A stretch of 64,000 nucleotides of DNA from Archivesica marissinica (lineage: Eukaryota; Mollusca; Bivalvia; Venerida; Vesicomyidae). Below are positions 8,300-19,217 of this stretch, in pieces. The notes beneath the pieces are model-generated. The model saw only the letters and a list, made by a program, of their open reading frames with translations. It did not search any database and was not told where the DNA came from. Where the stretch lies: NCBI GenBank assembly GCA_014843695.1, contig CM026402.1, forward strand, positions 17,669,449-17,733,448, in the 5' to 3' direction. The position numbers were made by a program, and so were the translations under genes. Numbering within the stretch: position 1 is the first letter of the stretch; each line of letters starts with the position of its first letter.

Positions 8300-10264
8300 A
8301 CAAATGGACAGTAAAATCTTTTCTCGATCAGTGCTGGTTTGAAATAAGTGTCAAAGAATGTCTGCAAACATTCCACCATTGTCCTAATAAATGCATCGTC
8401 ACGATTGATTGTGGTGTATACAATGTCACATAAGGTGTATACAACTAGCACACAATCACTTGCACCTGTGCACAGTAACTGTCCCTGAATTTGGTAGTAG
8501 TAGTTGTGCTGTTTGTCCAAGCACAATTTACCATTTTCATCTGTTTTAAGATAGGGTACCGTCACCGGATTTATTGGTTTGTCTTTAGCAGTGAAAGGAC
8601 ACTTCACTTCAACTATTAGGGAACTGTCTATACTACCGTCGGGTGAGCATGACAAAAATGGATAGTCTTGTGCAACAACGATGCCACATTTCTTTACATT
8701 ATGTCCACTTTCAGACATATATCTGGACATAGCAACATCTTCATATCTGACACCATGTTTTATTGTGTTCAGTTTTGTAACTTGCAATAGGGATTTGGCA
8801 AGCTTTTGCCTGTCAGTCCTTGAGGAACTGAGAGACTTAACAATCCTTCCGAACATCGATGATGATTTGTTCGTTCCTCATACCATAGCGGATTTGAACC
8901 CTGTCCCAAGGTTCTTCTTTCAACCGCCCTTATCTGTTCTGGAGAAATCTTGGTAACAAAGATAGTCTCCAGAAACTGGTCCGCTGGTGTAAGACGACAA
9001 TAGTCGTGATCATGCGCCACTCCAATAGTATTAGCTGGAGGGAATAGCTGGAAAATTGGTAGTTTGGAAGCCCCGCTGAAGTTTAACCAATTGTTTCTAA
9101 ATTGATCCTAGTAATCTGCAGCATTTCGAAGGTGTTGTGGCCTAGGATCAAAGTCGATTGATGTAAACTCATCAGAACCTGGCATTTCTAGATGGTTAGA
9201 CTTTATCGGGCTTTCAAGAAATGTCTTGCTCTTATGAAATTGCTGCAGTTTCTGTGTGCAGGTTTCTTGGGTCTTGATCACCCTCTTTGATGAAAACATG
9301 AATGCAGCATACAAAACCGTACAGACATGTTTACAGTGTGCATTTGGCCCCATGCCTGCTGCGCACTCGCACTGAGACCTCTCAATACTTCCGTCTAGAC
9401 ATAAAACAATGTCAACACGGTATGTGACCCCTCTTCTCATCTCAGCATGGCAAGCACTCCGAACATACAAGCAATTTCCATCGAAGGCTCTGCGGAAGTA
9501 TGTTAAAAATCGCTCATTGTATAATTGCTTTATGCTGTTGTGATCAAAGTCCTTCTGAAAGTTGCTAAGATAGTCAGTAATGGTTTCACATGTGATACTG
9601 CAAAATGTACTGTCTGCATTGACGTCCCTGTAAGCAGAGTCCAAAGGCACAGTGATGTAGTAATCTGGTTCACAAACATCAGACTGACCAACATTCTGGT
9701 TTCTGTCATAGGCTTCTAACCTGAAATGGACAAAAATATTGAATCAGTCATAATCAATTAGATTGTTCTGAAAAAGACAAAAAAAAAAAATTAGGATTAA
9801 TAAAACAACTCCAGTATGATTCGAACCCGGGTCATAGACCGACGCTCTAACCACACGGCCATTTCGACATTTATATACTTCGAGACAAAGTTATCGTATA
9901 TAATAGCGTATGCTAGCCGTAAAAGTTGTTTGTTTTCCCAGGTATACAATTTTAATTCTGTTAGGTGTTGCAATTCGGGTGGAATACATATTCTTGACCA
10001 TTTTTAACGTTCAACTACAAGGTATTTTTTACATATCATCGTTGTATCGACCATTGCATTAACTTAGCACTGTCGGACATGACCCGTGTTTACGGTTCAC
10101 AGGATCGCTGCATTTCTCGGTCTTTATTGCTTATTATGCTCAAATTTGAAGCAAAATTAATACCTTTCAACCAAATCCATTTTCCTTCCTGTCTGCTTTG
10201 CATTTCTCTTCTTTAATTCCGATTTTAACTGTGGTATTGTCATAAGACCGAACTTCGATGCCAT
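8242..10264 (-). pseudogene. SAP-SWIM-YqaJ exonuclease protein of the ISL2EU element (broken)
   Basis: Second protein of the transposon, convergent with the transposase. Exon 1 (10264 down to 10164, 33 codons plus 2 bases) encodes a SAP-type helix-hairpin: I-P-Q-L-K-S-E-L-K-K-R-N, then T-G-R-K-M-D-L-V-E-R. The intron (10163 to 9722, GT-AG) splices in frame to L-E-A-Y-D at 9719. Exon 2 has a SWIM zinc finger (C-E-C at about 9371, then C-K-H: pattern CxC-x9-CxH), then a YqaJ/lambda-exonuclease-like domain with S-P-D-G, E-V-K-C-P and Y-Y-Q-I-Q-G-Q-L, the metal-binding D, E, K and supporting Q. Damage: one in-frame TAG at 9108-9110 and one frameshift near 8856. Length would be about 525 residues. 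YqaJ proteins are exonucleases in phage-type recombination; here the likely role is end processing or repair during transposition, which is inference. The SAP exon supports a DNA- or chromatin-binding N terminus. Confidence 0.83.
9779..9868 (-). mobile_element. tRNA-like SINE fragment inside the exonuclease gene intron
   Basis: On the minus strand, TGGCCGTGTGGTTAGAGCGT (box A) and CGGGTTCGAATC (box B) are spaced as in a tRNA-derived promoter. They are followed by a run of 12 T (9790-9779), like a Pol III terminator. The acceptor and D stems do not close cleanly, so it is a SINE head rather than a tRNA gene. Confidence 0.6.
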
Positions 10265-10295
10265 GTTAATGCTGTTTATTCTGCGAGAATTCCAG

Positions 10296-10354
10296 GACCG
10301 GGTACAGTGGCGCCCCTAGTGGATGCCAAGGAAGATAACTGACTGCTATTTCCC
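10296..10354 (-). repeat. Right terminal inverted repeat of the ISL2EU element
   Basis: Inverted partner of 5826-5885. Relative to the left end it carries a small insertion (GGCATCC) before the shared CACTAGGGGCGCCAC block. Confidence 0.75.
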
Positions 10355-10640
10355 ATTAATCATAGAGTATTCTGTGTCTCATTTCATCCATATGAATCGA
10401 GTGCACTATTGCACAATAGACGATTACATTGTATAATGATAGTTTCCTCGTGGGAAATATGATATTTCATTCGACGGATCAACAATCAACAAGGCGTTGA
10501 TAATGCGTACAATTTGCAGTTATATTAAAACCAGGCTCTAGATTCGGAAATTGATTCGCACAGAACTACTCTACAAAATGATACAGCTGGGAGGAAGGGG
10601 AGTGGAAAGGACTGCACGGAGAACTTAGTACGTTTTGTCG

Positions 10641-10887
10641 ATGTAGGCATAGTTGATACTAATTTATTTTAGCTCGATTGCGAACACGTTCTTACAACTT
10701 ATTGTAATCGCTCTCGAGACCTCATTCCTGATGAAATACATCGCCACGAGGGAGAGAGAGGAGGCAACGTGGTATTTAAATGCCTTGCCTAAGGGCACAA
10801 TCGTAACGGTCCAAGTGAGGTTCGAACTCCGGGCCTTCCGCACCTGAAGCGAACGCTCTACCACTGCGCAATCACGATGCAGGCATA
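10641..10887 (-). mobile_element. SINE-B full-length copy
   Basis: Read on the minus strand. The tRNA-like head has GCGCAGTGGTAGAGCG (box A), a TTCAGGT loop on a TTCGC/GCGGA-type stem, and GGAGTTCGAACCTC (box B). The body contains CCCTTAGGCAAGGCATTTAAA and CCCTCGTGGCGATG, with tail GAGCTAAAATAAA. The flanks ATGTAGGCATA and ATGCAGGCATA form an 11-bp duplication with one mismatch. Confidence 0.9.
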
Positions 10888-11286
10888 CGTCCATACTCGG
10901 TTTAACATTGTAAATAGCAGTTAGCAAGGATAGTAAACTGGAAAAAAAAATTCAAAATTGTTTCATAGCAAAACGCAGTTTGAGCAAATAATAAGACTGG
11001 CAGTCTCTAAAAAAATCACATTACTAAATTGCACTCGTATGAAATCGAAGGGCAATAAATGAGAGGTGAGTTGTGGTATGTAGGTACGGAGAGACATTGT
11101 GGCTAGGTTTAGTGACGTTGTATTGGAAGAGTAGGAATGTGGGGCGATGTGTGGTATACAGGTGATATTTAGAAAACCACCACAATATAATTATATCGTA
11201 CATGTAAGAGGTGGGGAGGGGTTGACACCGATTCAACAAATAAAATGCAGTTGATAAAACCAGTAAGTAATTAAATTACATTTATA
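10888..11286. other. Unassigned spacer
   Basis: No recognised gene. Purine-rich patches lie around 11060-11230. Nothing repeated elsewhere in the window was seen. Confidence 0.4.
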
Positions 11287-11552
11287 CACACATATCTTGT
11301 TTTTAATTTTATTTATTTTGCAACGATTGCGATGCAAGTTTTATCAACTTATATTAATCACTCACGTTGGCGCGGATGAAAGCGTATGTTGTTATTCGTG
11401 TGTGAGGAAACCGGAGTACCCGGAGAAAGCTCACCTGTCCGATCTGGGGACCACCCTACCATCTCACATACTTCCCCGGTCAAAGGATCGATTCCGGATT
11501 GCATTGGCGAGAAGCGAGCGCGCTAACCACTGCGCTAAACACACATTTTTAA
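11287..11552 (-). mobile_element. SINE-C full-length copy
   Basis: Minus-strand SINE. Head with GCGCAGTGGTTAGCGCG-type box A and a B box altered to GGAATCGATCC. Body with CCGGGTACTCCGGTTTCC and a CGCGCCAACG box. Tail GAGTGATTAATATAAGTTG, then GCAACGATTGC-type sequence (as seen on the plus strand) and AAATAAA. ACACACAT at both edges is a probable target-site duplication. Confidence 0.88.
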
Positions 11553-11852
11553 TGTAATTAATAAATTAAAATTACATCTGACGGGTAAACCCGGACAAAT
11601 ATGTACACATTGATAAGCAAAATGTATAACATGAGCTCAGTTGAAACAGCGGGTCTCAAATATACGTCATCAGTTCTGTTTTGAAGGTATAATATCAAGT
11701 TTCTCTCAGATTGCATTGTTAATCTTCCGAAACATCAGTGTTGCATCGCTTATATTTGACAATGAACATCTCTCGGCCCTGGTATCACGTTTCACAATGC
11801 CATAGCTGCAGGATTCCCTTTGATCAATTGTTTTGTCAGTATATGTATATAT

Positions 11853-12235
11853 TAGGGATGGTAACGAATAGCGATTATACTAATTGAATATTCGGTTGGG
11901 AAGGTATTCGAATATTAGAATATTCGATATTCTATCAAAAACTCAAAATCACTCTTATAACAATTGCCAAACTAACCTAATTTATGTTTTACGCGTAAAC
12001 ATAATCTTCTTCAAATTCTTATTCAGATTGATATTGTACCCGAAAATGTTAAATCCAATTTGCATAGATTACACTTAGCAGGTTTCTTATTCTCAGAGCG
12101 ATTCAATCATTTCCAAAACGTGTGACTGAGCGGGTGGCATATTTGAGAATAAAATAATATTTTCCCCGAATATTCTAATACTGGAATAGTATTCGGATAT
12201 TCGGACGTTCGAGTGAATATTCGTGACCATTCCTA
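11853..12235. mobile_element. TIR MITE, 383 bp
   Basis: Imperfect inverted termini: TAGGGATGGTAACGAATA on the left, TATTCGTGACCATTCCTA on the right. The interior is rich in GAATATTCG palindromes. hAT-like termini are possible, but I could not define an 8-bp duplication. Confidence 0.6.
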
Positions 12236-12351
12236 GTATCCATTTGTTTTCATTCTCTCATATCGCTGTTATAGTTTAAACATTATTTATTTCAGTATTT
12301 TACATGTACATACTAGAATTAACATGTTACATATAAATTAACAGCAATAGA

Positions 12352-12660
12352 CTGAACGGGAACTTTTTTTTTACGTTTATTTATCGTCGCTACCGGTTGC
12401 CCATATGAGCGACGCCTCCTGAAGAGATTCGTTATTTTAGATGTTGGAGGATAGTGCAATGATACAGACCAAGACCCATTCCAGAGTCTCCTCTGGTTCT
12501 TTTATGTGCACGTAGTAAAGCACCGACACGAGACCTCGGTTTAACGTCCCATCTGAAATACTGTTAATTTTATTAGGGTCAGACGGGGATCGAACCTGCG
12601 ATCCCTGGATTACCAGCCCAGCATGTTACCACTGAACTACATACCCGTCTGAACGGGAAC
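12352..12660 (-). mobile_element. SINE-A copy 3 with TSD
   Basis: Full-length SINE-A on the minus strand, flanked by CTGAACGGGAAC (12352-12363 and 12649-12660). Confidence 0.92.
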
Positions 12661-12682
12661 AGAACGAAGGAAAACTTATATG

Positions 12683-13427
12683 GGTTGTATATACGTAAAT
12701 AGGCAGAAGTGCATCCGCTGTAGTCTCAATCATTAATATAGTATTTATTTCTTTTTGGTAGAAATGCATTTTCATGACAGGCAGTGTAATTATAGTGTTT
12801 ATGTTTTTTGAGAAATTATGTGACTTGAGAAGATTTCAGACTAGTGATGTGTAGAAAAGATGTGGTATAAGAATTCAGGCCATTGCAAACTGAAGGTTGG
12901 TATACTGTATTATTTGGCGGAGGAATACAGTGTGTAAACACAGTGACGTTATTCACAGGTGAGCACTGGCTATTTGAAACATAAAATTGTGAATAATCTT
13001 GGTGTGTTTCAGGCTGATTTGAATACCTCTTCACAGTGGATATGGTATCAGTCATGTCATATATGTCATATTTCGGGTTTTACGCCTGCATCACCACCAT
13101 TTCGGGCTATATCACCGGCGGGCAGATTACTTAACAACACCTTTCCTGGGCAGGCTCCAGCGGTTAACCAGTACTTGGGTGCACCAACCTCCGTATGAAA
13201 CTGCCAACTTTTTCATATAAATGAGACACGACCTGAGCGGGGCTCGAACGCGTGGCCATCAGTGATGATAGGTTACAGTGGTATACAAGTCAGCGACCGT
13301 AACCACTCGACCACGGATGCGGATTGGATGTGGTATCAGAAGAAATGATATATTGGACATATAAATGAACAGACCGTATGTTTTTACTTTTTACTAAATA
13401 TTTAATTTATTTGTTGTTTTACAAACT
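12683..13427 (-). mobile_element. MITE-1 copy 2, interrupted by a SINE
   Basis: Matches MITE-1 copy 1 on the opposite strand, with ends GGTTGTATATACG and TTGTTTTACAAAC. It is split by SINE-E at 13052-13325; with the insert removed it lines up with copy 3, where GGATGTGGTATCAGAAGAAA runs uninterrupted (minus strand). Confidence 0.8.
13038..13339 (-). mobile_element. SINE-E inserted in MITE-1, with TSD
   Basis: Minus-strand SINE. Head CGTGGTCGAGTGGTTACGG (box A, serine/leucine-tRNA-like) and CGCGTTCGAGCCCC (box B). Body with ACTGGTTAACCGCTGGAGCC and GGCGTAAAACCCG, and an ATGACATATATGAC tail. The flanks GGATATGGTATCAG (13038-13051) and GGATGTGGTATCAG (13326-13339) are a 14-bp duplication of the MITE-1 target with one mismatch. 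Confidence 0.88.
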
Positions 13428-13558
13428 ATTGCTCTTCTCCCTATCAATTGGTTGTTATATAATAGGCCGGAGCATAATATATTTAACACTGAAAATACGT
13501 GAATCCTAATCACGATATATGCTAAACAATTTCTAATACATTTTATAAAGCAACATGT

Positions 13559-14937
13559 TGGAAACTACTGGACCTACTTGACAGTATCATCTGGGGTATG
13601 GACACTACTGGACATAATTGACAGTATCATCTTGGGTATGGACACTACTGGACATACTTGACATCTGGGGTATGGACACTACTGTACATACTTGACAGTA
13701 TCATCTGAGGTATGGACACTACTGTACATACTTGACAGTATCATCTGGGGTATGGACACTACTGGACATACTTGACATCTGGGGTATGGACACTACTGGA
13801 CATACTTGACAGTATCATCTGGGGTATGGACACTACTGTACATACTTGACAGTATCATCTGGGGTATGGACACTACTGGACATACTTGACAGTATCATCT
13901 GGGGTATGGACACTACTGGTCATGCTTGACAGTATCATCTGGGGTATGGACACTACTGGACATACTTGACAGTATCATCTTGGGTATGGACACTACTGGA
14001 CATACTTGACAGTATCAGCTGGGGTATGGCCACTATTGGTCATACTTGACAGTATCATCTGGGGTATGGACACTACTGGACATACTTGACAGTATCATCT
14101 GGGGTATGGACACTACTGGGCCTACTTGACAGTATCATCTTGGGTATGGACACTACTGGACATACTTGACAGTATCATGTTGGGTATGGACACTACTGGA
14201 CATACTTGACAGTATCATCTGGGGTATGGACACTATTGGTCATACTTGACAGTATCATCTGGGGTATGGACACTATTGGTCATACTTGACTGTATCATCT
14301 GGGGTATGGACACTACTGGACATACTTGACAGTATCATCTTGGGTATGGACACTACTGGACATACTTGACAGTATCATCTGGGGATTGGACACTATTGGT
14401 CATACTTGACAGTATCATCTGGGGTATGGACACTATTGGTCATACTTGACTGTATCATCTGGGGTATGGACACTACTGGACATACTTGACAGTATCATCT
14501 GGGGATTGGACACTATTGGTCATACTTGACAGTATCATCTGGGGTATGGACACTATTGGTCATACTTGACTGTATCATCTGGGGTATGGACACTACTGGA
14601 CATACTTGACAGTATCATCTGGGGATTGGACACTATTGGTCATACTTGACAGTATCATCTGGGGTATGGACACTACTGGACATACTTGACGTATCATCTG
14701 GGGTATGGACACTACTGGACATACTTGACATCTGGGGTGGACACTACTGGTCATGCTTGACAGTATCATCTGGGGTATGGACACTATTGGTCATACTTGA
14801 CTGTATCATCTGGGGTATGGACACTATTGGTCATACTTGACAGTATCATCTGGGGTATGGACACTACTGGACATACTTGACAGTATCATCTGGGGTATGG
14901 ACACTACTGGACATACTTGAAAGTATCATCTGGGGTA
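13559..14937. repeat. 40-bp minisatellite array
   Basis: About 34 copies of GGACATACTTGACAGTATCA plus TCTGGGGTATGGACACTACT. Shorter 34-bp variants lack AGTATC. A three-unit pattern with alternating GGTATGG/GGATTGG and ACT/ATT variants repeats between 14281 and 14660, a hint of higher-order structure. Confidence 0.96.
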
Positions 14938-15064
14938 AGTCAAGTAAGAGTCTAATGTAACATGGCTGGATATCAGATGCGTGTGCACTGTTAAAGTGCA
15001 TAGTGTAGTTGGTGCTCATTGTTGAGACACATTCATATTTGATATGAAATGTTTCATATGTGTG

Positions 15065-15235
15065 TGTATGTTTACGTTTATTTATCGTCGCTACCGGTTG
15101 CCCATATGAGCGACGCCTTCTGCAAAGATTAGTAATTTTAGACTATTGGAGGATAGTGCAATGATACAGACATAGACCTATTCCAGAGACACATGCCATA
15201 CCACTGGACTACAGATCCGTTTTGTATGTTTTTAT
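15065..15235 (-). mobile_element. SINE-A copy 4, internally deleted
   Basis: Keeps the 3' end of SINE-A (15070-15190) and the first bases of the tRNA head (CCACTGGACTACAGATCCG), but lacks the centre and box B. TGTATGTTT at both edges may be the target duplication. The deletion removes the internal Pol III promoter. Confidence 0.8.
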
Positions 15236-15385
15236 TTGGTTACTATATGCAAATATGTGATGCAAATAAACAGTGTTGTATGCGCATATTTTCTATGCGA
15301 CGTCTTATCTCTACAGCATCCTTGGTTGCTGTATGGCGTCACGTGAGAGGTTCCATAGGGGTTGTATTCTATATTTAATATTTAT

Positions 15386-15708
15386 ATCGGCCCATCTCCG
15401 CAAATAACACTATTTTCTAGTCTAAATACTTGTAAATAGCATGTACATATAAGGATTGAAGCGATGATCTCGATGCGCCCTAAGTGTATGAACTACACTG
15501 GGGGTATATCAACGTGTAGGTGGAGTCATTCTGATGTAGGCCATGCACACATGAACACCCACATCTCCGCAAATAACACTACTTCTAGTATAAATACTTG
15601 TAAATAGTATGTACATATAAGGATTGAAGCGATTATCTCGATGTACCATGAGTGGGTCCATCAACGTATATGCGGAGTCATTTTGATGTAGCCCATGTAC
15701 CCATGCAC
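15386..15708 (+). repeat. Two tandem copies of a ~170-bp unit
   Basis: CATCTCCGCAAATAACACTA, CTTGTAAATAG-ATGTACATA and GGATTGAAGCGAT-ATCTCGA occur twice about 170 bp apart. No further copies were seen in the window. Confidence 0.75.
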
Positions 15709-15857
15709 ATCCAAATCATCGCTTCAATAGCAACGTACCTAACTAGGTAGGCTTTGGAAAATAAAGCTATGCGTATTTATGATGCAGTTATTAATCAGTA
15801 TTATAAAGATTATTTATAATTATACACATCTAAGATCGCCAAGGTTTTCTTAGATCC

Positions 15858-18608
15858 ATACTATATCAACCTAGCATACCGCCATTTCTCCATCTCAAGC
15901 AATACTCATACCATAGCCACAACTATATCAACCTCGCATAGCGCCGTTTCTCCATATCAAGCAATGCTATCTATCTATCTATCTTCCGTTAATGTCGAAC
16001 CCCTCGCGGGGACGTAGACATGTTGCGCGTCAAAAACCGGAAAAAAGTTAAAAGTATGAGTAGTTAAAAGTATAATTTAAGAAGGTAATGAAAATAAGTT
16101 GTGGTAAAAGTTTAAAAGCAGCTACACAGAACAGCTAGGGACTGGCATGTTCAATATGGCAAACTGCCGTATTGAATTGCTCTATGGTAGGGAGATGGAC
16201 AATGTCAGGAGGGAGGTGGTTCCAATGATAGATTGTTCTTGGAAAGAAGGAAAACTTGTAGTAGTCTGTAGTTGCTGTAATTAACCTATAGCTTAAGGAA
16301 TGGCAATGGCGAGCAGGACGGGAGAGAGGAACTAGGTAATTTTCAATGGGAATAGCAACAAGATCATTATGAATTTTATACATATGGGATAACCTATTGT
16401 CAATACGTCGTTGATCTAGTCTGCGTATATTTAGGGAATGTAGCATGTCTGTAACACTAGAGGTACGATAGAAGTCAGCCTTTATCCAACGGGCTGCTCT
16501 TCGCTGGACACCTTCAATTTGGTCTATCAATGTTTGGCGACCAGATCTCGGAGCCATATTCAAGCTGGGGTCTCACTAGTGTCTGGTAAGCCATGGTCTT
16601 AAGGGGTTCAGATTTGACCTGGAGGTTTCTACGTAGAAATCCTAATGATTGGTTTGCTTTCTTTGTTGACCTTTTTATGTGGGTGTCCCACGACAGGTTA
16701 TTTGAGATATCCACGCAAAGGTATTTGGCTGAGGTGACCGACTCAAGTAGGACTCCATGGAGTTTATATTTGCTGGGAATAGGATGTTTCCTTCTGGTGA
16801 CGTGGATAACTTGACATTTGGAGGGGTTAAATTCCATGTCCCACTCCAACTCCCACTCTTCTAATCTCTTAATATCGTTTTGGAGTGTGACCGATTCATT
16901 TGCAGATGTCAGTGATAGATAGACTGCAGTATCATCTGCAAAGATGCGGACTTTGGAACTGATGTTTTGTGGGAGGTCGTTTATGTAGGCTAGGAAAAGC
17001 AGGGGTCCAAGTACGGATCCCTGTGGGACTCCAGAGGACACCGGAATGGCCTCTGAACTAATAACATTAAGGACAACTGACTGGAGTCTATTATCTAGAA
17101 AACTCATAGCATAGCCATAGTATATCAACCTCGCATACCGCCGTTTCTCCATATCAAGCAATGCTTATAGCATAGCCATAGTATATCAACATCCCATAGC
17201 GCCGTTTGTCCATACTAAGCAATGTTCATAGCATAGCCATAGTATATCAACATCGCATAGCGCCGTATTTCCATACTAGGCAATGCTCATAGCATAGCCA
17301 TAGTCACATGATATCAACTTCGCATAGCGCCGTTTTTCCATACTAAGCAATGCTCATAGCATAGTCATAGTATATCAACTTCGCATAGCGCCGTATTTCC
17401 ATACTAAGCAATGCTCATAGCATAGCCATAGTATATCAACTTCGCAAAGCGCCGTTTGTACATATCAAACAATGCTCATAGCATAGCCACAACTATATCA
17501 ACCTCGCATACCGCCGTTTCTCCATATCAAGCAATGCTCATAGCATAGCCACAACTATATCAACTTCGCATACCGCCGTCTTTCCATATCAAGCAATGCT
17601 CATAGCATAGCCACAACTATATCAACCTCGCATAGCGCCGTTTGTCCATATCAAGCAATGCGCATAGCATAGCCATTAACATATCAACCTCGCATAGCGC
17701 CGTTTGTCCATACCAAGCAATGCTCATAGCATAGCCATAATAATTATATCAAACTCGCATAGCGCCGTATGTCCATACGAAGCAATGCTCATAGCATAGC
17801 CATAGTATATCAACTTCGCATAGCGCCGTATGTCCATACTAAGCAATGCTCATAGAATAGCCATAGTATATCAACTTCGCATAGCGCCGTATTTCCATAC
17901 TAAGCAATGCTCATAGCATAGCCATAGTATATCAACTTCGCATAGCGCCGTTTTTCCATACTAAGCAATGCTCATATCATAGCCACAACTATATCAACCT
18001 CACATACCGCCGTTTGTCCATATCAAGCAATGCTCAGAGCATAGCCACAACTATATCAACCTCGCATACCGCCGTTTCTCCATATCAAGCAATGCTCATA
18101 GCATAGCCACAACTATATCAACCTCGCATAGCGCCGTTTGTCCATATCAAACAATGCGCATAGCATAGCCATTAACATATCAACGTCGCATAGCGCCGTT
18201 TGTCCATATCAAGCAATGCGCATAGCATAGCCATTAACATATCAACGTCGCATAGCGCCGTTTGTCCATATCAAGCAATGCGCATAGCATAGCCATTAAC
18301 ATATCAACGTCGCATAGCGCCGTTTGTCCATATCAAGCAATGCTCATCGCATAGCCATTAACATATCAACGTCGCATAGCGCCGTTTGTCCATATCAAGC
18401 AATGCTCATCGCATAGCCATACTATATCAACCTCGCATAGCGCCGTTTGTCCATACCAAGCAATGCTCATCGCATAGCCATACTATATCAACCTCGCATA
18501 GCGCCGTTTGTCCATACCAAGCAATGCTCATCGCATAGCCATAATATATCAACCTCGCATAGCGCCATTTATCCATACCAAGCAATGCTCATAGCATAGC
18601 CATACTAT
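15858..18608. repeat. 61-63-bp satellite array split by a LINE
   Basis: About 26 units containing TATATCAACCTCGCATAGCG, CCGTTTGTCCATATCAAGCA and ATGCTCATAGCATAGCCA. Two units lie left of the LINE (15858-15967) and about 24 lie right of it (17105-18608). Unit subtypes (ACAACTATATC, TTAACATATC, TAGTATATC) occur in blocks, showing local amplification. Confidence 0.95.
15968..17105 (-). pseudogene. LINE-G, 5'-truncated non-LTR reverse transcriptase
   Basis: Minus-strand remnant of a CR1/L2/jockey-like LINE. The N-terminal part of the reverse transcriptase is missing. Remaining motifs: S-S-G-V-P-Q-G-S-V-L-G-P-L-L-F, the catalytic F-A-D-D-T, a thumb-like L-E-E-W-E-L-E-W, and the C-terminal L-V-R-P-Q-L-E-Y and H-W-N-H-L-P-P-D-I-V. 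One frameshift near 16525 separates the two frames (17104-16514 and 16563-16135). The 3' UTR ends with CCCCGCGAGGGG and GAAGATAGATAGATAG. Integration was into a satellite unit; the junctions share only CT, so the target duplication is very short or absent. The clade is inferred from motif style, not from a tree. Confidence 0.85.
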
Positions 18609-19217
18609 TGCTAATAATTCCGAAGCACAAACAAATATAAGACTAAACACAAACTAAGTCCCGACCAAACGAAACAAAACATAGAATACACATTGATAGA
18701 ATCACTCATTTGAACAAAATAGCAACAGCCAGCTTCATGAATAAGCCTGGAGCATACCTTATTGTTATGAAACTATTAGTAACCAATAGGCCTGGAGTCG
18801 ATAGCATCAATTTGTTCCATACAATTTTGTGTAATCAATACGCCAGGAGTTAATACCATACATTAATGTCATGTACCATTTAGTTTTTGACTAGCTGCTA
18901 TGCACTTCTGATAATATGGTTTACGAAGACGAGCACTTAGTCTACACGTCTATATCTGTAATGACGGGTGTCACTGTGCATTTGGTGCAGCTGTCTGAGC
19001 AGTGGCTGCATACTTAAGCATGACAAGTGATTTGTATCGGCTTAGTAAATATCGATGTTTTGTGAAAATCCAAGCTTAAGCTTTGTTTTATTGTTTTCTT
19101 GGAATTATGTTCCATATGTGTTGTATTGAATTTCGCTGGGTCACCAACCACTGACCGGAAATCAGTGAAACGTTTTGGGAGTTATTATGTGCGAGTTCGA
19201 GCTAATTCTATAGTTTA
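18609..19217. other. Unassigned spacer between satellites
   Basis: No gene recognised. Loose repetition of AATAAG/AATAGGCCTGGAG and CAATACGCCAGGAG motifs at about 18740-18850. The minisatellite that follows is unrelated. Confidence 0.4.

Larger units (their letters stand above)
5826..10354. mobile_element. ISL2EU/IS4EU-type DNA transposon, two convergent genes
   Basis: A 4.5-kb element with imperfect terminal inverted repeats. The left end begins GGGACTTTGCAGTGAGTTGTC. The right end, read inwards, begins GGGAAATAGCAGTCAGTTATC. Both ends share an inner ACTAGG-GGCGCCAC block. The dinucleotide AT flanks both ends (5824-5825 and 10355-10356), compatible with a 2-bp target duplication. It carries a plus-strand THAP/DDE transposase gene and a minus-strand SAP-SWIM-YqaJ exonuclease gene arranged tail to tail, the gene pair known from ISL2EU elements. 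Both genes are interrupted, so this copy could move only with help from an intact relative. Confidence 0.85.
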
